From Glutamicibacter sp002979865 (GTDB lineage Bacteria; Actinomycetota; Actinomycetes; Actinomycetales; Micrococcaceae): a DNA stretch of 64,000 bases. The notes beneath the pieces are model-generated. The model was not told the DNA's origin and did no database searches. It saw only the letters and a list, made by a program, of their open reading frames with translations. The position numbers and the translations under genes are program-made. The stretch covers positions 3,534,001 through 3,598,000 of the forward strand of contig NZ_CP188297.1 of NCBI RefSeq assembly GCF_050030965.1. The letters are read 5' to 3'. How positions within the stretch are numbered: position 1 is the stretch's first letter; every line of letters begins with the position of its first letter. This document shows, one piece after another, positions 1 to 8,998 of the stretch.

Positions 1-659
1 GAGGACACGTAGTTGGTCCACACGCCGCCTGGCGCCAGCACGGTAGCTACCGCATCCAGGCACTCCCAGGGGCTGAGCATGTCCAGGACCACGCGGTCGA
101 TGCTGCCCGGTTCTTCCAGCTCGACGACCCTGTCCTGGAAGTCGCCGATGGAGATCTGCCACGACGGGTGCTCGCCACCGAAGACGGTGGAGATGTTGCC
201 GCGGGCGATATCGGCGAATTCCTCGCGTCGCTCGAAGGAGTGCAGGAAGCCCTCATCGCCGACCGCGCGCAGCAGCGAGATGGACAGCGCGCCGGAACCG
301 ACACCGGCTTCGACGACGCGCGCGCCCGGGAAGATGTCGCCGAACTGCACGATCTGCGCGGCATCCTTCGGGTAGACCACGGTGGCGCCGCGCGGCATGG
401 AGAGCACGAAATCCTTGGCCAGCGGGCGCAGGGCCTGGTAGCGGAAGCCGTCGATGTTCTCGATGACCGAGCCTTCGGGCAGGCCGATGATGGCCTCGTG
501 CGGCAGCACGCCCTTGTGCGTGTGGAACTCTCCACCGTGCTGCAGGGTGATGGTGTTGATCCGGCGTTTCTCGTCGGTCAGCTGCACGCGGTCGCCGACA
601 CGGAAGGGGCCGCGACGGGCTGCCGCGCCGTGCGGCGCCTGGCTCTTAGCTTCGCTCAC
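1..659 (-). CDS. trmI: tRNA (adenine-58-N1)-methyltransferase, 3' part cut by window edge
   Basis: Methylates A58 in the T-loop of tRNAs using S-adenosylmethionine. About 219 codons are visible. The N-terminal part resembles the small beta domain of the TrmI family. The SAM-binding motif GVGSGALSISLL follows, then VVLDMLSPWE, which matches the family's catalytic DxxxPW region (D-M-L-S-P-W here). The start is a GTG at 659, chosen because AAAGGA lies about 8 nt upstream and no ATG in the same frame precedes it. It lies 42 bp downstream of the M50 protease gene on the same strand. In related actinobacteria trmI precedes the proteasomal ATPase gene, which would lie off the left edge (inference). 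Confidence 0.93.
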   Translation of the reverse strand, partial: MSEAKSQAPHGAAARRGPFRVGDRVQLTDEKRRINTITLQHGGEFHTHKGVLPHEAIIGLPEGSVIENIDGFRYQALRPLAKDFVLSMPRGATVVYPKDAAQIVQFGDIFPGARVVEAGVGSGALSISLLRAVGDEGFLHSFERREEFADIARGNISTVFGGEHPSWQISIGDFQDRVVELEEPGSIDRVVLDMLSPWECLDAVATVLAPGGVWTNYVS

Positions 660-701
660 TGATGTGATCCTTTTCTTGGTGCTTTTCAGTCTGTATAGAG
701 T

Positions 702-1829
702 TTACTTGCGGCGTCCGGTGACGGCGTTGACGATCTGCCGCTGGTGCAGCAGGCCCACCACCTGCCCGGTGGCGCTGATCACCGCGTATTCGGCGCTGTC
801 CACGCTGGCCAGGTAGTCGATCAATGCGCGGCCATCGGAATCCTCGGCCACGATCGCGCCCTGGCCCAGGGCACGGGACACGGCCAGGGCCGGAACCTGG
901 GCCGCCTGGTTCGGGTCCACCCGGGACAGCGCCTGCGCATCGATGACCCCGACCGGCATCCCCTTCGGGTCGACCAGGATGATCTCTCCCCCGCGCGCGT
1001 TCTGGCGGGAGAGCACGTCGGCAACGGTTGCGTGCGAAACCATGGCCGAAGCCGGGCGCATCAAGTCGGTGGCGATCACGGTGGGCAGGTTCAGCATCAT
1101 CTTGGAGTGCGCAATCAGCTGCGTGGTGGCTTGCCACATGAACATCGCCACCATGATGCCGACCACCACCGTGATGATCTGGGGCTGCTCGCCGCGTACC
1201 AGAGGATAGATCACGAAGTAGAAGACCAGGCCCACGGCGATTGCCCGGCCCACCCAGCTCGAGGCGATGGTGCCCTTGAACTGGGATCCGGTGGCCTTCC
1301 AGACGATCGATTCGACCAGCCGCCCGCCATCGAGCGGAAGCCCGGGCAGCGCGTTGAAGGCGCCGAGCAGCAGGTTGGCATAGACGAAGAAGTCCAGCAG
1401 CAGGTTCGGGTACACGCCCATGGGCGCGTTCTCGATCACCAGCCAGCCGAGTCCGGCCAGCAGGAAGTTCGACAGCGGTCCGGAGAGTGCCACCCAGAGC
1501 GAGGCGCCGGGCTTGGCCTTGAAGGAACCGAACTGGGTGTGCCCGCCCATCAGCGTCAACACGATGTGCGCATCGGGCCACTTGAAGGCGCGCGCGGTCA
1601 TCGCGTGCGCGACCTCATGGATCAGCACGGCCACGGCAATAGCCACCGCGCAGGCCAGGCCCATCAGGTAGGCGTTCAGCGGCGGGATGATTCCGCCGCG
1701 CGAAAGCTGGATGCCAACGCTGAAGGTGATGACCGCGGTGATGATGAACCACGAGCTGGAGAGGTAGACCGGGACGCCGCCGATACGCCCCAGCTTGATT
1801 CCAGGGGACTTTTCCTGAGTGTCGCTCAC
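702..1829 (-). CDS. Site-2-type M50 metalloprotease with C-terminal CBS domains
   Basis: Integral membrane zinc metalloprotease of the S2P/M50 family, which cleaves substrates within the membrane. The zinc motif HEVAH is at residues 71-75 and the second metal-ligand motif LPLDGG at 165-169. Several hydrophobic segments lie between residues 23 and about 230. The C-terminal third (about 255-370) looks like a pair of CBS motifs, as in mycobacterial Rv2625c-like proteins. Length (375 aa) is normal for this subfamily. The GTG start overlaps the stop of the HAD gene upstream as GTGA, so the two are probably translationally coupled. The substrate cannot be inferred. Confidence 0.92.
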   Translation of the reverse strand: MSDTQEKSPGIKLGRIGGVPVYLSSSWFIITAVITFSVGIQLSRGGIIPPLNAYLMGLACAVAIAVAVLIHEVAHAMTARAFKWPDAHIVLTLMGGHTQFGSFKAKPGASLWVALSGPLSNFLLAGLGWLVIENAPMGVYPNLLLDFFVYANLLLGAFNALPGLPLDGGRLVESIVWKATGSQFKGTIASSWVGRAIAVGLVFYFVIYPLVRGEQPQIITVVVGIMVAMFMWQATTQLIAHSKMMLNLPTVIATDLMRPASAMVSHATVADVLSRQNARGGEIILVDPKGMPVGVIDAQALSRVDPNQAAQVPALAVSRALGQGAIVAEDSDGRALIDYLASVDSAEYAVISATGQVVGLLHQRQIVNAVTGRRK

Positions 1830-2539
1830 GCGCTAACCTGCACCAACCATCGAGTCATTTCATGTACATCCACGGATGCCAAGCTGTCGATCCGGCGCCA
1901 ATTGCCTTCGCCCGGGTCGGTGGCGTTGGGGACCAGCACCGCATGCAGCCCGGCCGCGGACGCCGAGGCGATGCCCGGCACGGAATCCTCGAAACCAATG
2001 CACCTGGCTGCTTCCAGTTCTTTCCCGGTGCACTGGCCAAGCAGCTGCAGTCCAGCCAGATAAGGTTCCGGGTGCGGCTTGCCGTTGGCGACCTCTTCAC
2101 CGGTAACGCTGGCCTGGAAGGTGCCTTCGGGGATGCTGAGCATCAGTTCATCGACGATGCTGCGCTCGGACATGGTCACCAGGGCCTGCGGGATGCCTGC
2201 CTGCTTGCACGCCGCGAGCAATTCGCGGGCTCCTGGCCGCCAGGGTATCTCGCGGCGGATGCCGGCAACCACCCGGGCAGAGAGCCAGTCGATGATCTCG
2301 CGGATCTCCAGCTTGACCCCGGCCTGCTGCAGGGCCCGGGCGCCATCTGGCAAGGCGTTGCCGACCAGGGCCAGGCCTTGTTCATGGCTCCACGAGCCGC
2401 CATGGGAAGCCACCAGCTCAGCTTCGGCAGCCAGCCAATAGGGTTCGGTGTCGATCAGCGTACCGTCCATATCCCACAGGACAGCTTGCGGGGTTGCGGG
2501 CTCGGTTCCGGCGGCAAAGTCAAAACTGGTGCTTGGCAT
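1826..2539 (-). CDS. HAD-superfamily phosphatase
   Basis: Haloacid-dehalogenase phosphohydrolase of the phosphoglucomutase/phosphatase-like subfamily, 237 aa. Motif I is DMDGT (23-27), with Asp23 as nucleophile and Asp25 as general acid. Motif II is the Thr in VTMSE (near 122), motif III Lys154 in GKPHPEP, and motif IV GFEDS (182-186). An alpha-helical cap occupies roughly 35-100. All catalytic residues are present, so it should be active; the substrate is unknown. It is the first gene of a leftward run with the M50 protease and trmI, and is divergent from the PAC2 gene across an 83-bp gap. Confidence 0.92.
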   Translation of the reverse strand: MPSTSFDFAAGTEPATPQAVLWDMDGTLIDTEPYWLAAEAELVASHGGSWSHEQGLALVGNALPDGARALQQAGVKLEIREIIDWLSARVVAGIRREIPWRPGARELLAACKQAGIPQALVTMSERSIVDELMLSIPEGTFQASVTGEEVANGKPHPEPYLAGLQLLGQCTGKELEAARCIGFEDSVPGIASASAAGLHAVLVPNATDPGEGNWRRIDSLASVDVHEMTRWLVQVSA

Positions 2540-2622
2540 GAGTCCATTCTAGATGGAAGAGTGGGGCTAAGCCGCTTCGGCGAGCCACGCCGAGAGCATC
2601 GAGTGCTGCCAAGGAGTCTTCA

Positions 2623-3531
2623 ATGAACGAGGAATACCACGCCCCGACGCTGAATAGCTATATTGCCAAGACCCAGCATGAGATTCGCCCCACCATCGTC
2701 TTGGCTGCCTTCGAGGGGTGGAACGACGCCGGTTCGGCGGCCACGGACGCCGTCCGCCTGCTGCTCGAGTCCAACGCCCATGAGCATTTGGCCACCGTGG
2801 GCGAGGACGATTTCTACGACTACCAGTTCACCCGGCCCAAGACCCGGCGCACCGGGACCGGGCGCGTAGTGGACTGGCCGTGCACCGAGATCTTCAAGAT
2901 CCATTTGCCCCAGGCGGCCGCCGACCTGCTGGTGGTGCTGGGTGTCGAGCCGACATTCAAATGGCAGACCTTCTGCTCGCGGATCATCAAGGTGGCCCAA
3001 TCACACAATGCCCATGCCGTGCTCACCCTGGGCGCCTTGCTGGCCGATGTGCCGCATACCCGGCCGGTGCCGACCTCGCTGGCCAGCGACGATCCGCGAT
3101 TCCAGGAGCACCTGAGGATCAGCGCCTCCACCTACGAGGGGCCCACCGGAATCCCCTCGGTGCTCGGCGTGGAGTTCGAACGGTACGGGATCCCGAGCCT
3201 GTCGCTGTGGGCGCAGCTCTCCCACTATGTTGCGCAGTCCCCCAGCCCGCGGGTGCAACTGGCCATCATCGAGCTGCTGGAGGAAGTCATCCCGGTCTCC
3301 GTGCCGGACCAGAAACTGCGCGAGGATGCGCTGGCCTGGAAGCATGGGGTCGATGAGCTCGCGGCAGCGGATCCGGATGTGGCCAAGTACGTTGAACAGC
3401 TGGAGCAGGCAACGGACACCAGCGAGCTTCCCGAGGCCAGCGGCGAGTCCATTGCCCGGGAATTCGAGCGCTATCTGCGCCGCCGGGGAAAGTACCGCAA
3501 AGACAGCCCGGGGTCCGACTTCGATATCTGA
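2623..3531 (+). CDS. PAC2 family (proteasome-assembly-chaperone-like) protein
   Basis: A 302-aa protein of the PAC2 superfamily, related to archaeal and eukaryotic proteasome assembly chaperones. The typical N-terminal signature FEGWNDAGSAAT is at about residues 30-41. The Gly-Pro-Thr-Gly-Ile-Pro stretch and a C-terminal helical tail with basic residues are also present. A strong Shine-Dalgarno AAGGAG lies 6 nt before the ATG. Actinobacteria carry it close to proteasome genes; a role in proteasome biology is inference. The gene is convergent with mshC, and a strong hairpin spans its stop codon. Confidence 0.9.
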   Translation: MNEEYHAPTLNSYIAKTQHEIRPTIVLAAFEGWNDAGSAATDAVRLLLESNAHEHLATVGEDDFYDYQFTRPKTRRTGTGRVVDWPCTEIFKIHLPQAAADLLVVLGVEPTFKWQTFCSRIIKVAQSHNAHAVLTLGALLADVPHTRPVPTSLASDDPRFQEHLRISASTYEGPTGIPSVLGVEFERYGIPSLSLWAQLSHYVAQSPSPRVQLAIIELLEEVIPVSVPDQKLREDALAWKHGVDELAAADPDVAKYVEQLEQATDTSELPEASGESIAREFERYLRRRGKYRKDSPGSDFDI

Positions 3532-3545
3532 AGCCGGACCCCGGG
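3507..3545. terminator. Bidirectional hairpin terminator between PAC2 gene and mshC
   Basis: A 16-bp stem (3507-3522 with 3530-3545, one G.T pair) with a 7-nt loop covers the PAC2 stop codon. It sits between two convergent genes and could end transcripts from both sides. No long T-run follows on either strand. Confidence 0.65.
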
Positions 3546-3564
3546 ATGCTTGGCGCGGTGCTGC

Positions 3565-4827
3565 CTAGAGCTTGAGCCCCAGCAGCGCGTCGATGCCGTG
3601 GCGCAACGCTTCGGCGCCGTCGCCATTCGAGCCGGCCGGCTGCGCCGCCCACCGGTCGAGTGCCTCCAGCGCGGAGGGCGCATCGATGTCATCGGCCATG
3701 TGCTTGCGGATGCTTTCCACTACCTTGGCTGCGTCCTCGGTGCTGGTGGTGGCCAAGGCCTGGCGCCAGGCAGCCACCCGCTGCTGGGCTGCGGCCAGCA
3801 ATTGCTCGGTCCAGAACCAGTCGCTGCGGTAGTGCTGGGAGAGCAGTACGGCGCGGATCGCTACCGGCTCGACGCCGGCTTCGCGCAGTTTGGAAACCAG
3901 CACCAGGTTGCCCAGGGACTTGCTCATCTTTTCGCCGTCCAGGCCCACCATGCCGGTGTGCACGTAGGTCTGCGCGAGTTCCGCGTTATCGCCAGCAGCT
4001 GCGTGGGCCGCGGAGAATTCGTGGTGCGGGAAGATCAGGTCCGAGCCGCCACCCTGGACAGTGAAGGGGGCCGGCAGGGTCTTGCGGGCAATCACCGAGC
4101 ATTCGATGTGCCAGCCCGGGCGGCCGGAACCGAGCTTGCCGCCATCCCATGACGGCTCGCCCTCGCGGGCGGCACGCCACAGCAGCGGGTCCAGCGCATC
4201 GCGCTTGCCGGCACGATCCGGATCCCCGCCGCGTTCGGCGAAGAAGCCGAGCATGGTCTCGCGGTCGTAGTTCGAAACGGCGCCCAGTTTCCAGGCATCG
4301 TTCTGGGCGGCCAGGGTGTCGAAGTACACGTCGCCTTCCACCCCATCGGCACCAGCCGGCACACGGTAGGCCAGATCCGCATCGAGCAGCTGCTCGACGA
4401 CCGGGACCAGCCAGTGGATGGATTCCACCGCGCCGATGTAGTTCTGCGGCGGAATGACGTTCAGGGCTTCCATGTCGTCGCGGAAGAGCTGGATCTGCGA
4501 CTCGGCCAGTTCGCGCCAGTCGACGTTGGTTGCTGCGGCGCGCTTGAGCAGCGGGTCGTCCACGTCGGTGATGTTCTGGGTGTAGGCCACGGTGCGACCG
4601 GCATCGCGCCAGGTGCGCTGCACCAGGTCGAAGGTGACATATGTGGCGGCGTGGCCCATATGGGTGGCGTCATAGGGGGTGATACCGCAAACGTACATGC
4701 TGGCCGGCGCAATAGCTTCATCCGCTGGCGCAGTGGCCTGTCGGGCTCCGGTGGCGGTATTGAAAAGTTCCAGTGTTGGTGCTGAACCAGCCACCTGAGG
4801 TACCTCAGGGTTATTCCACGCGTGCAC
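3565..4827 (-). CDS. mshC: Mycothiol ligase MshC (cysteine:GlcN-Ins ligase)
   Basis: Joins L-cysteine to 1-D-myo-inosityl-2-amino-2-deoxy-glucopyranoside with ATP, the penultimate step of mycothiol synthesis. It is a class I cysteinyl-tRNA synthetase homologue lacking the tRNA-binding C-terminus; 420 aa is the usual MshC length. The zinc ligand Cys47 lies in YVCGITPYDATHMGHA, whose last part is the HIGH-like motif (56-60). Further zinc ligands are Cys243 in WHIECS and the HHE at 268-270. KMSKS is at 300-304. Threonine after CGI (CGIT), rather than the cysteinyl-tRNA synthetase pattern, favours MshC. The gene is monocistronic and is strong evidence for an actinobacterial host. Confidence 0.96.
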   Translation of the reverse strand: MHAWNNPEVPQVAGSAPTLELFNTATGARQATAPADEAIAPASMYVCGITPYDATHMGHAATYVTFDLVQRTWRDAGRTVAYTQNITDVDDPLLKRAAATNVDWRELAESQIQLFRDDMEALNVIPPQNYIGAVESIHWLVPVVEQLLDADLAYRVPAGADGVEGDVYFDTLAAQNDAWKLGAVSNYDRETMLGFFAERGGDPDRAGKRDALDPLLWRAAREGEPSWDGGKLGSGRPGWHIECSVIARKTLPAPFTVQGGGSDLIFPHHEFSAAHAAAGDNAELAQTYVHTGMVGLDGEKMSKSLGNLVLVSKLREAGVEPVAIRAVLLSQHYRSDWFWTEQLLAAAQQRVAAWRQALATTSTEDAAKVVESIRKHMADDIDAPSALEALDRWAAQPAGSNGDGAEALRHGIDALLGLKL

Positions 4828-4911
4828 TTATGGACATCCTTTCGCAGATGCGACGTATTTCTTCCTTTAACTCCAAGTGAAGCAAGGCGAGGTTTATTCC
4901 CGTTAACTGCA

Positions 4912-4943
4912 AGATGCCCGTGAAGCAGTCCACGGACATCTTG
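4912..4943 (-). terminator. Possible terminator after uppP
   Basis: An imperfect hairpin (AAGATG-C-CCGTG pairing with CACGG-A-CATCTT) lies just beyond the uppP stop codon. It lacks a T-run, so the call is weak. The rest of the interval (4828-4954) holds the mshC upstream region. Confidence 0.35.
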
Positions 4944-4954
4944 GAAAACCTGGA

Positions 4955-5779
4955 TCAGGCGGCCATCCAGCCCAATCCCAGAGCGACGAACAGCGCCAGG
5001 CCCAGCAGGATGCGGTACCAGACGAAGAAGCGGTAGGAGTGGGTGGAAACGAACTTCAGGAACCAGCCCACAATCAGGAAGCCGACGACGAAGGCCACGA
5101 CGGTAGCGACACCGGTCTGCGCCAGGGTGTAGACACCTGGTTCGTCGAAGGACTTGACCAGCTTGTACAGGCCCGAGGCGAACACCGCCGGGATCGCCAG
5201 CAGGAACGAGTAGCGGGCTGCGGCTTCACGGGTGTACCCCATGAGCAAACCCGCGGTGATGGTGCCGCCCGAACGCGAGACGCCCGGAATCAAGGCCATG
5301 GCCTGGGCGAAACCGTAGAAGATGCCGTGCTTGACGGTCAGCTTGTCCAAGGTGCGCTGCTGCTTGCCGTAGTGGTCGGCGATGGCCAGGATCAGGCCGA
5401 AGACCACCAGTGTGGTCGCAACAATCCACAGCGAACGGAAGTTCGTATCGATGTAGTCTTCCAGCAGCAGGCCCAGGATCGCGATCGGCAGGGAGCCGAT
5501 AATGATCAGCCAGCCCATCTTGGCATCCGGATCCGAATGCGGGATCTTGCCGGCCAGTGCCTTGCACCAGGCGCCGATGATCCGCACGATGTCACGCCAG
5601 AAGAAGACGATCACTGCGGTTTCGGTACCCAGCTGGGTAATGGCGGTAAATGCCGCTCCGGGGTCTTGGGCGTTGGGCAGGAGTTCGCCAACGATACGCA
5701 AGTGGGCTGAGGACGAGATCGGGAGGAACTCGGTCAGGCCCTGGATCAATCCTAGGAAAGCTGCTTCAAACCAATTCAC
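4955..5779 (-). CDS. uppP: Undecaprenyl-diphosphatase UppP (BacA family)
   Basis: Dephosphorylates undecaprenyl pyrophosphate so the lipid carrier can be reused in peptidoglycan synthesis; overproduction gives bacitracin resistance in other bacteria. 274 aa with about eight membrane segments. The catalytic motif LTEFLPISSSAH is at residues 15-26 and the PGVSRSGGTI motif at 165-174, with Arg169 in place. Adjacent to mshC, as in many actinobacteria. ATG start. Confidence 0.95.
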   Translation of the reverse strand: MNWFEAAFLGLIQGLTEFLPISSSAHLRIVGELLPNAQDPGAAFTAITQLGTETAVIVFFWRDIVRIIGAWCKALAGKIPHSDPDAKMGWLIIIGSLPIAILGLLLEDYIDTNFRSLWIVATTLVVFGLILAIADHYGKQQRTLDKLTVKHGIFYGFAQAMALIPGVSRSGGTITAGLLMGYTREAAARYSFLLAIPAVFASGLYKLVKSFDEPGVYTLAQTGVATVVAFVVGFLIVGWFLKFVSTHSYRFFVWYRILLGLALFVALGLGWMAA

Positions 5780-5857
5780 CCCTCGACATTACTTCACCGA
5801 TTGCGACTATCCGGACTCAGAAACACGGAATAGGAAAAATTCACTCCGTGGTCGTAC

Positions 5858-6067
5858 TCACGCATCATCCGAGGGTATGGTGAAGGGCAATAACTCGGAA
5901 TACTGATCGTAGAGGGCGTCTTCATAGTCTTCGAAGGCATCGGCCAGCGCGCCAAAAGCCGCGTCGACGGATGCCTCGCCAGCACCGCGGCTCTGCGACA
6001 CAATTGCCAGGTGCTGCTCCAGGCGTGCAATAAATGCTTGCAGTGCAAAACTCGGTTCAGTACTCAT
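5858..6067 (-). CDS. Small conserved-type acidic protein, unknown function
   Basis: 69 aa, predicted all-helical and acidic, with no signal peptide or membrane segment and no motif I recognise. The pattern of helix-forming residues and the Asp/Glu-rich second half (FEDYEDALYDQYSELLP) suggest a compact soluble protein. Its ATG lies 44 bp from the divergent DUF5703 gene. It is called because codon use matches its neighbours and the competing frames read as shadows. Confidence 0.65.
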   Translation of the reverse strand: MSTEPSFALQAFIARLEQHLAIVSQSRGAGEASVDAAFGALADAFEDYEDALYDQYSELLPFTIPSDDA

Positions 6068-6111
6068 AGCATGAGGCTACAACGCACGGCGTTCTTTAGA
6101 TAGGGGGCAGG

Positions 6112-6345
6112 ATGCTCGAAGAAAGAATTAAGCCACCGCTGCATCATCCCGATGACCAGCGCTTTGAATACCTGGTCATAACTTCTTTCCCGGGCGAACC
6201 AAAACATGTCGCCCGCGCCGCCCTGCGGGAGCACGCCGATAACGGCAAATGGGAGCTCATGCGCACCTGCCGCTATGAAGGCGGCGCCCAAAAATACTGG
6301 CTGCGCCGCCGGGTGATGCGCATTCGCAGCACCCTGGCTCCCTGA
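6112..6345 (+). CDS. DUF5703 family protein
   Basis: 77 aa. Tyr-containing N-terminal strand (FEYLVITSFPGEP), then GKWELMRTCRYEGGAQKYWLRRRVMR, matching the DUF5703 pattern of a WEL motif followed by a positively charged LRR stretch. The function is unknown. A purine-rich AGGGGGCAGG precedes the ATG. Convergent with the acyl-CoA dehydrogenase gene. Confidence 0.8.
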   Translation: MLEERIKPPLHHPDDQRFEYLVITSFPGEPKHVARAALREHADNGKWELMRTCRYEGGAQKYWLRRRVMRIRSTLAP

Positions 6346-6372
6346 ACCGGCAACTGGGCACATGGCTCCATG

Positions 6373-6402
6373 CCCGCGATTGGCCCTCACGGCAATCGCG
6401 GG
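6373..6402. terminator. Hairpin terminator between convergent genes
   Basis: A perfect 10-bp stem CCCGCGATTG / CAATCGCGGG with a 10-nt loop lies between the DUF5703 stop and the acyl-CoA dehydrogenase stop. It can serve both strands. Confidence 0.6.
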
Positions 6403-6410
6403 TCCTTGCC

Positions 6411-7589
6411 TCAGCTATCGAGCGGGCCTACCAGCCACGAGGCCACGGTATTGGCTGCCGAGGCGGCATTGGACGGGTGGTACCAGCTGGCCTGCACGTC
6501 GCGGTAGAGCCGTTCGAACTCCGATCCCCGGAAATATCCGCCACCGCCCAGCAGCTGTCCGGCCACCTGGATGTTCTCCCGTGCAGTGTCCCCGGCCAAG
6601 GTGCGCAGCGTCACCAGCTTGGGGAACCACGCGCCCTGGTGATCCGCCTTCGCCTCCAGGTCACCGGCCACCGAGCGTTGCAGGGCATCCAGGGCCAGCA
6701 GGCGCATCGCCGCTTCGGCCAAGAGCCCGCGGGCACGCACATCCTGCGCATACCGGGTCCCGTCCTGGTGCACCCGCTGGCCCAGGGCCTCCTGGGCCAG
6801 GGTCACCGCACGATCTGCGATGCCCACGTAGACGCTTGCGGTCAGGGGCAGGAAGGATGCGAAGATGCCGAAGACCAGCGGGTCCTGGTTAGGACCGGCC
6901 GGCAGCCGGCTATGCACCCATTCGCGCGGGGCCACCGCATTTTCCAGCTTCGTGGTGTGCGACTGGCTGGCCCGCATGCCCAGGGTGTTCCAGTCGTTCA
7001 GGGAATGCACGCCCTCGCCCCTGGCGACGAAGCCGTGAACCAGTTCCCCGGATTCCTCATCCTTGCCGAACACCCCCAATCGGGTGAACGCCGGTGCCAG
7101 CGAGGTGAAGATCTTCACGCCATTGAACTCCACCGAGCCATCGGCAGCGGTTCTCGCCCTGGTTTTCGAGTCGAAGAGCACTGCGTCGTTGCCGGGCTCC
7201 GAAATCCCGAACGCCATCACTTCGCCCTCGGCAATCCAATCGGCCACCATATCCAGGCGCCGGTCCCCGCGGGCCTGCAGCAAATACGAGACGCCTGCCC
7301 ATACCTGGTGCATGTTGATCGCCAGGGCCGTGCCGGGTGCCGCGGTGGCCAGGCGGCGCTGGGCCAGGGCCAAGGTCTCGAAGTTCCACCCCAGTCCCCC
7401 GCGCTCTGCCGGCACCAGTGCCTTGAGGTAGCCCAGTTCAACCAGTTCGTTGAAGTCTTCGATGGCGAACGAGTTCGACTCGTCGTAGCCGGCGGCCCGG
7501 TCCCGGAAACGCTCAAGCAGCTCGTCGCTCAGTATGGATTCGATGGTCAAGGATTCTGCTCCTGGATTCTGTTGTGCTGGCTGGGCCAA
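6411..7589 (-). CDS. Acyl-CoA dehydrogenase family flavoprotein
   Basis: 392 aa, the family's normal length. The N-terminal helical domain includes LVPAERGGLGWNFETLA. The middle beta domain includes AFGISEPGNDA (FAD/substrate contact) and VNGVKIFTS-like FNGVKIFTSLAP. The C-terminal helical domain ends in the QLLGGGGY and YRDVQA region seen in acyl-CoA dehydrogenases and in DszC/flavin monooxygenase relatives. The position of the catalytic Glu is not obvious, so a monooxygenase-type role is possible. Nine bp downstream of the M20 peptidase gene on the same strand, so probably co-transcribed. Confidence 0.85.
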   Translation of the reverse strand: MAQPAQQNPGAESLTIESILSDELLERFRDRAAGYDESNSFAIEDFNELVELGYLKALVPAERGGLGWNFETLALAQRRLATAAPGTALAINMHQVWAGVSYLLQARGDRRLDMVADWIAEGEVMAFGISEPGNDAVLFDSKTRARTAADGSVEFNGVKIFTSLAPAFTRLGVFGKDEESGELVHGFVARGEGVHSLNDWNTLGMRASQSHTTKLENAVAPREWVHSRLPAGPNQDPLVFGIFASFLPLTASVYVGIADRAVTLAQEALGQRVHQDGTRYAQDVRARGLLAEAAMRLLALDALQRSVAGDLEAKADHQGAWFPKLVTLRTLAGDTARENIQVAGQLLGGGGYFRGSEFERLYRDVQASWYHPSNAASAANTVASWLVGPLDS

Positions 7590-7597
7590 CGCTGGTT

Positions 7598-8914
7598 CTA
7601 GTATTCCTGCAAGAGGTTTTGCAGCACCCGCACGCCGAACTTGATGGAGTCCACCGGCACGCGTTCATCGACGCCATGGAACATTCCGGTGAAATCCAGC
7701 TCGGCAGGAAGTTGCAGCGGCGCGAATCCGTAGCCGGTGATCCCCAGTTTGGCCAGCCATTTGTTATCGGTTCCGCCAGAGAGCATATAGGGCAGAACCA
7801 CGGCATCCGGGTCTTCAGCCAGCAACGACGCGATCATGGAATCCACCAGCGCACCGGCGAAGGGCACCTCCAGGGATTCCTGCTCATGCACCATGGACAG
7901 CTCGACGTGTTCCCCGGCCAGTTCACGCAGGGTCTGCAAGGTGGCTTCGTGCTGCTCGGGCAGGGTGCGGCAGTCGATCAGCGCTTGGGCCTGCCCGGGA
8001 ATGACGTTGTGCTTGTAGCCTGCCTCCAGGGCGGAGGGATTCGCGGTGTTCTGCAAGGTAGCCCCGACGAAGCGCGAGACATTGCCCATGGCCGAGAGCA
8101 GCGGGGCGGGATCGGCTTCATCGAAGTCCAGTCCGGACAGCTCGGCCACCTGCTCAAGCAATGCGCGGGTGGTTTTGGTGTAGGACAGCGGCCATTGATG
8201 CTCCCCGATGCGATGGACGGCTCCTGCCAGATGGGTGACTGCATTATCGGTGTTGAGCTGCGAGCCATGGCCGGCCATGCCCTTGGATTCCAGCTTCAGC
8301 CAGGCGATGCCCTTTTCCGCAGTCTGCAGCATGTAGGCCCGGCGGCCGTTGATTTCGACCGAGAACCCGCCGACTTCGCTAATGGCCTCGGCCGCCCCGG
8401 CGAAGAGTTCGGGATGGTTCTGCACCATCCAGCCGGAGCCATAGTCCCCGCCAGCTTCCTCATCGGCGAAGAAGGCGATGACCAGATCGCGCCGCGGGGT
8501 GATGTTCTCGCGTTGCAGGTGCCGGATGGCGGCGATAATCATCGCGTCCATGTTCTTCATGTCCACCGCTCCGCGTCCCCAGATCATCCCATCGATGATC
8601 CGGGCCCCGAAAGGATCCACGCTCCAGTCTTCGGCGATGGCCGGCACGACATCCAGGTGGCCGTGCACGACCAGGGCCGGCAATGACGGATCGGCCCCCG
8701 GGATGCGGGTGACCACGTTGGCCCGCCCGGGAGCGGATTCATAGATCTTGGTATCCAGGCCGACGTCCTCGAGCAGCCCAGCGACATAGCGGGCGGCTTC
8801 AAGCTCCCCCGCGCCCTTGTTGCCTCCATAGTTCGTCGTGTCGATCTGAATCAGTTTCCTGCAGATCTCTACGGCTTCATTTTCCATGAGTGGAATGTCG
8901 CCAGCAGTGGACAT
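7598..8914 (-). CDS. M20 family metallopeptidase
   Basis: Di-zinc amidohydrolase/peptidase of the M20 (ArgE/DapE/carboxypeptidase G2) family, 438 aa. Metal and catalytic residues: HGHLD (His86, Asp88), GRGAVDMKN (Asp118), DEEAGG (Glu152, Glu153), and a late His in MLSGGTDN-type context. The dimerisation domain starts around residue 200. Start placed at the ATG at 8914, preceded by GAGAGGA about 9 nt upstream; an in-frame ATG at 8947 lacks such a site. Specificity cannot be read from the sequence. Confidence 0.9.
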   Translation of the reverse strand: MSTAGDIPLMENEAVEICRKLIQIDTTNYGGNKGAGELEAARYVAGLLEDVGLDTKIYESAPGRANVVTRIPGADPSLPALVVHGHLDVVPAIAEDWSVDPFGARIIDGMIWGRGAVDMKNMDAMIIAAIRHLQRENITPRRDLVIAFFADEEAGGDYGSGWMVQNHPELFAGAAEAISEVGGFSVEINGRRAYMLQTAEKGIAWLKLESKGMAGHGSQLNTDNAVTHLAGAVHRIGEHQWPLSYTKTTRALLEQVAELSGLDFDEADPAPLLSAMGNVSRFVGATLQNTANPSALEAGYKHNVIPGQAQALIDCRTLPEQHEATLQTLRELAGEHVELSMVHEQESLEVPFAGALVDSMIASLLAEDPDAVVLPYMLSGGTDNKWLAKLGITGYGFAPLQLPAELDFTGMFHGVDERVPVDSIKFGVRVLQNLLQEY

Positions 8915-8998
8915 CGCCAATGATCCTCTCGTAGCAGTGCTTTGCAATACACACTAGTGGGCAAAGCCCTCACCGTCGTGTGCGCACGTGCGCAATTT

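Noticed and set aside
744..2063. Long + strand reading frame (439 codons) opposite the M50 and HAD genes
   Set aside because: Antisense shadow of GC-rich genes; His/Arg/Gln-rich composition and no domain.
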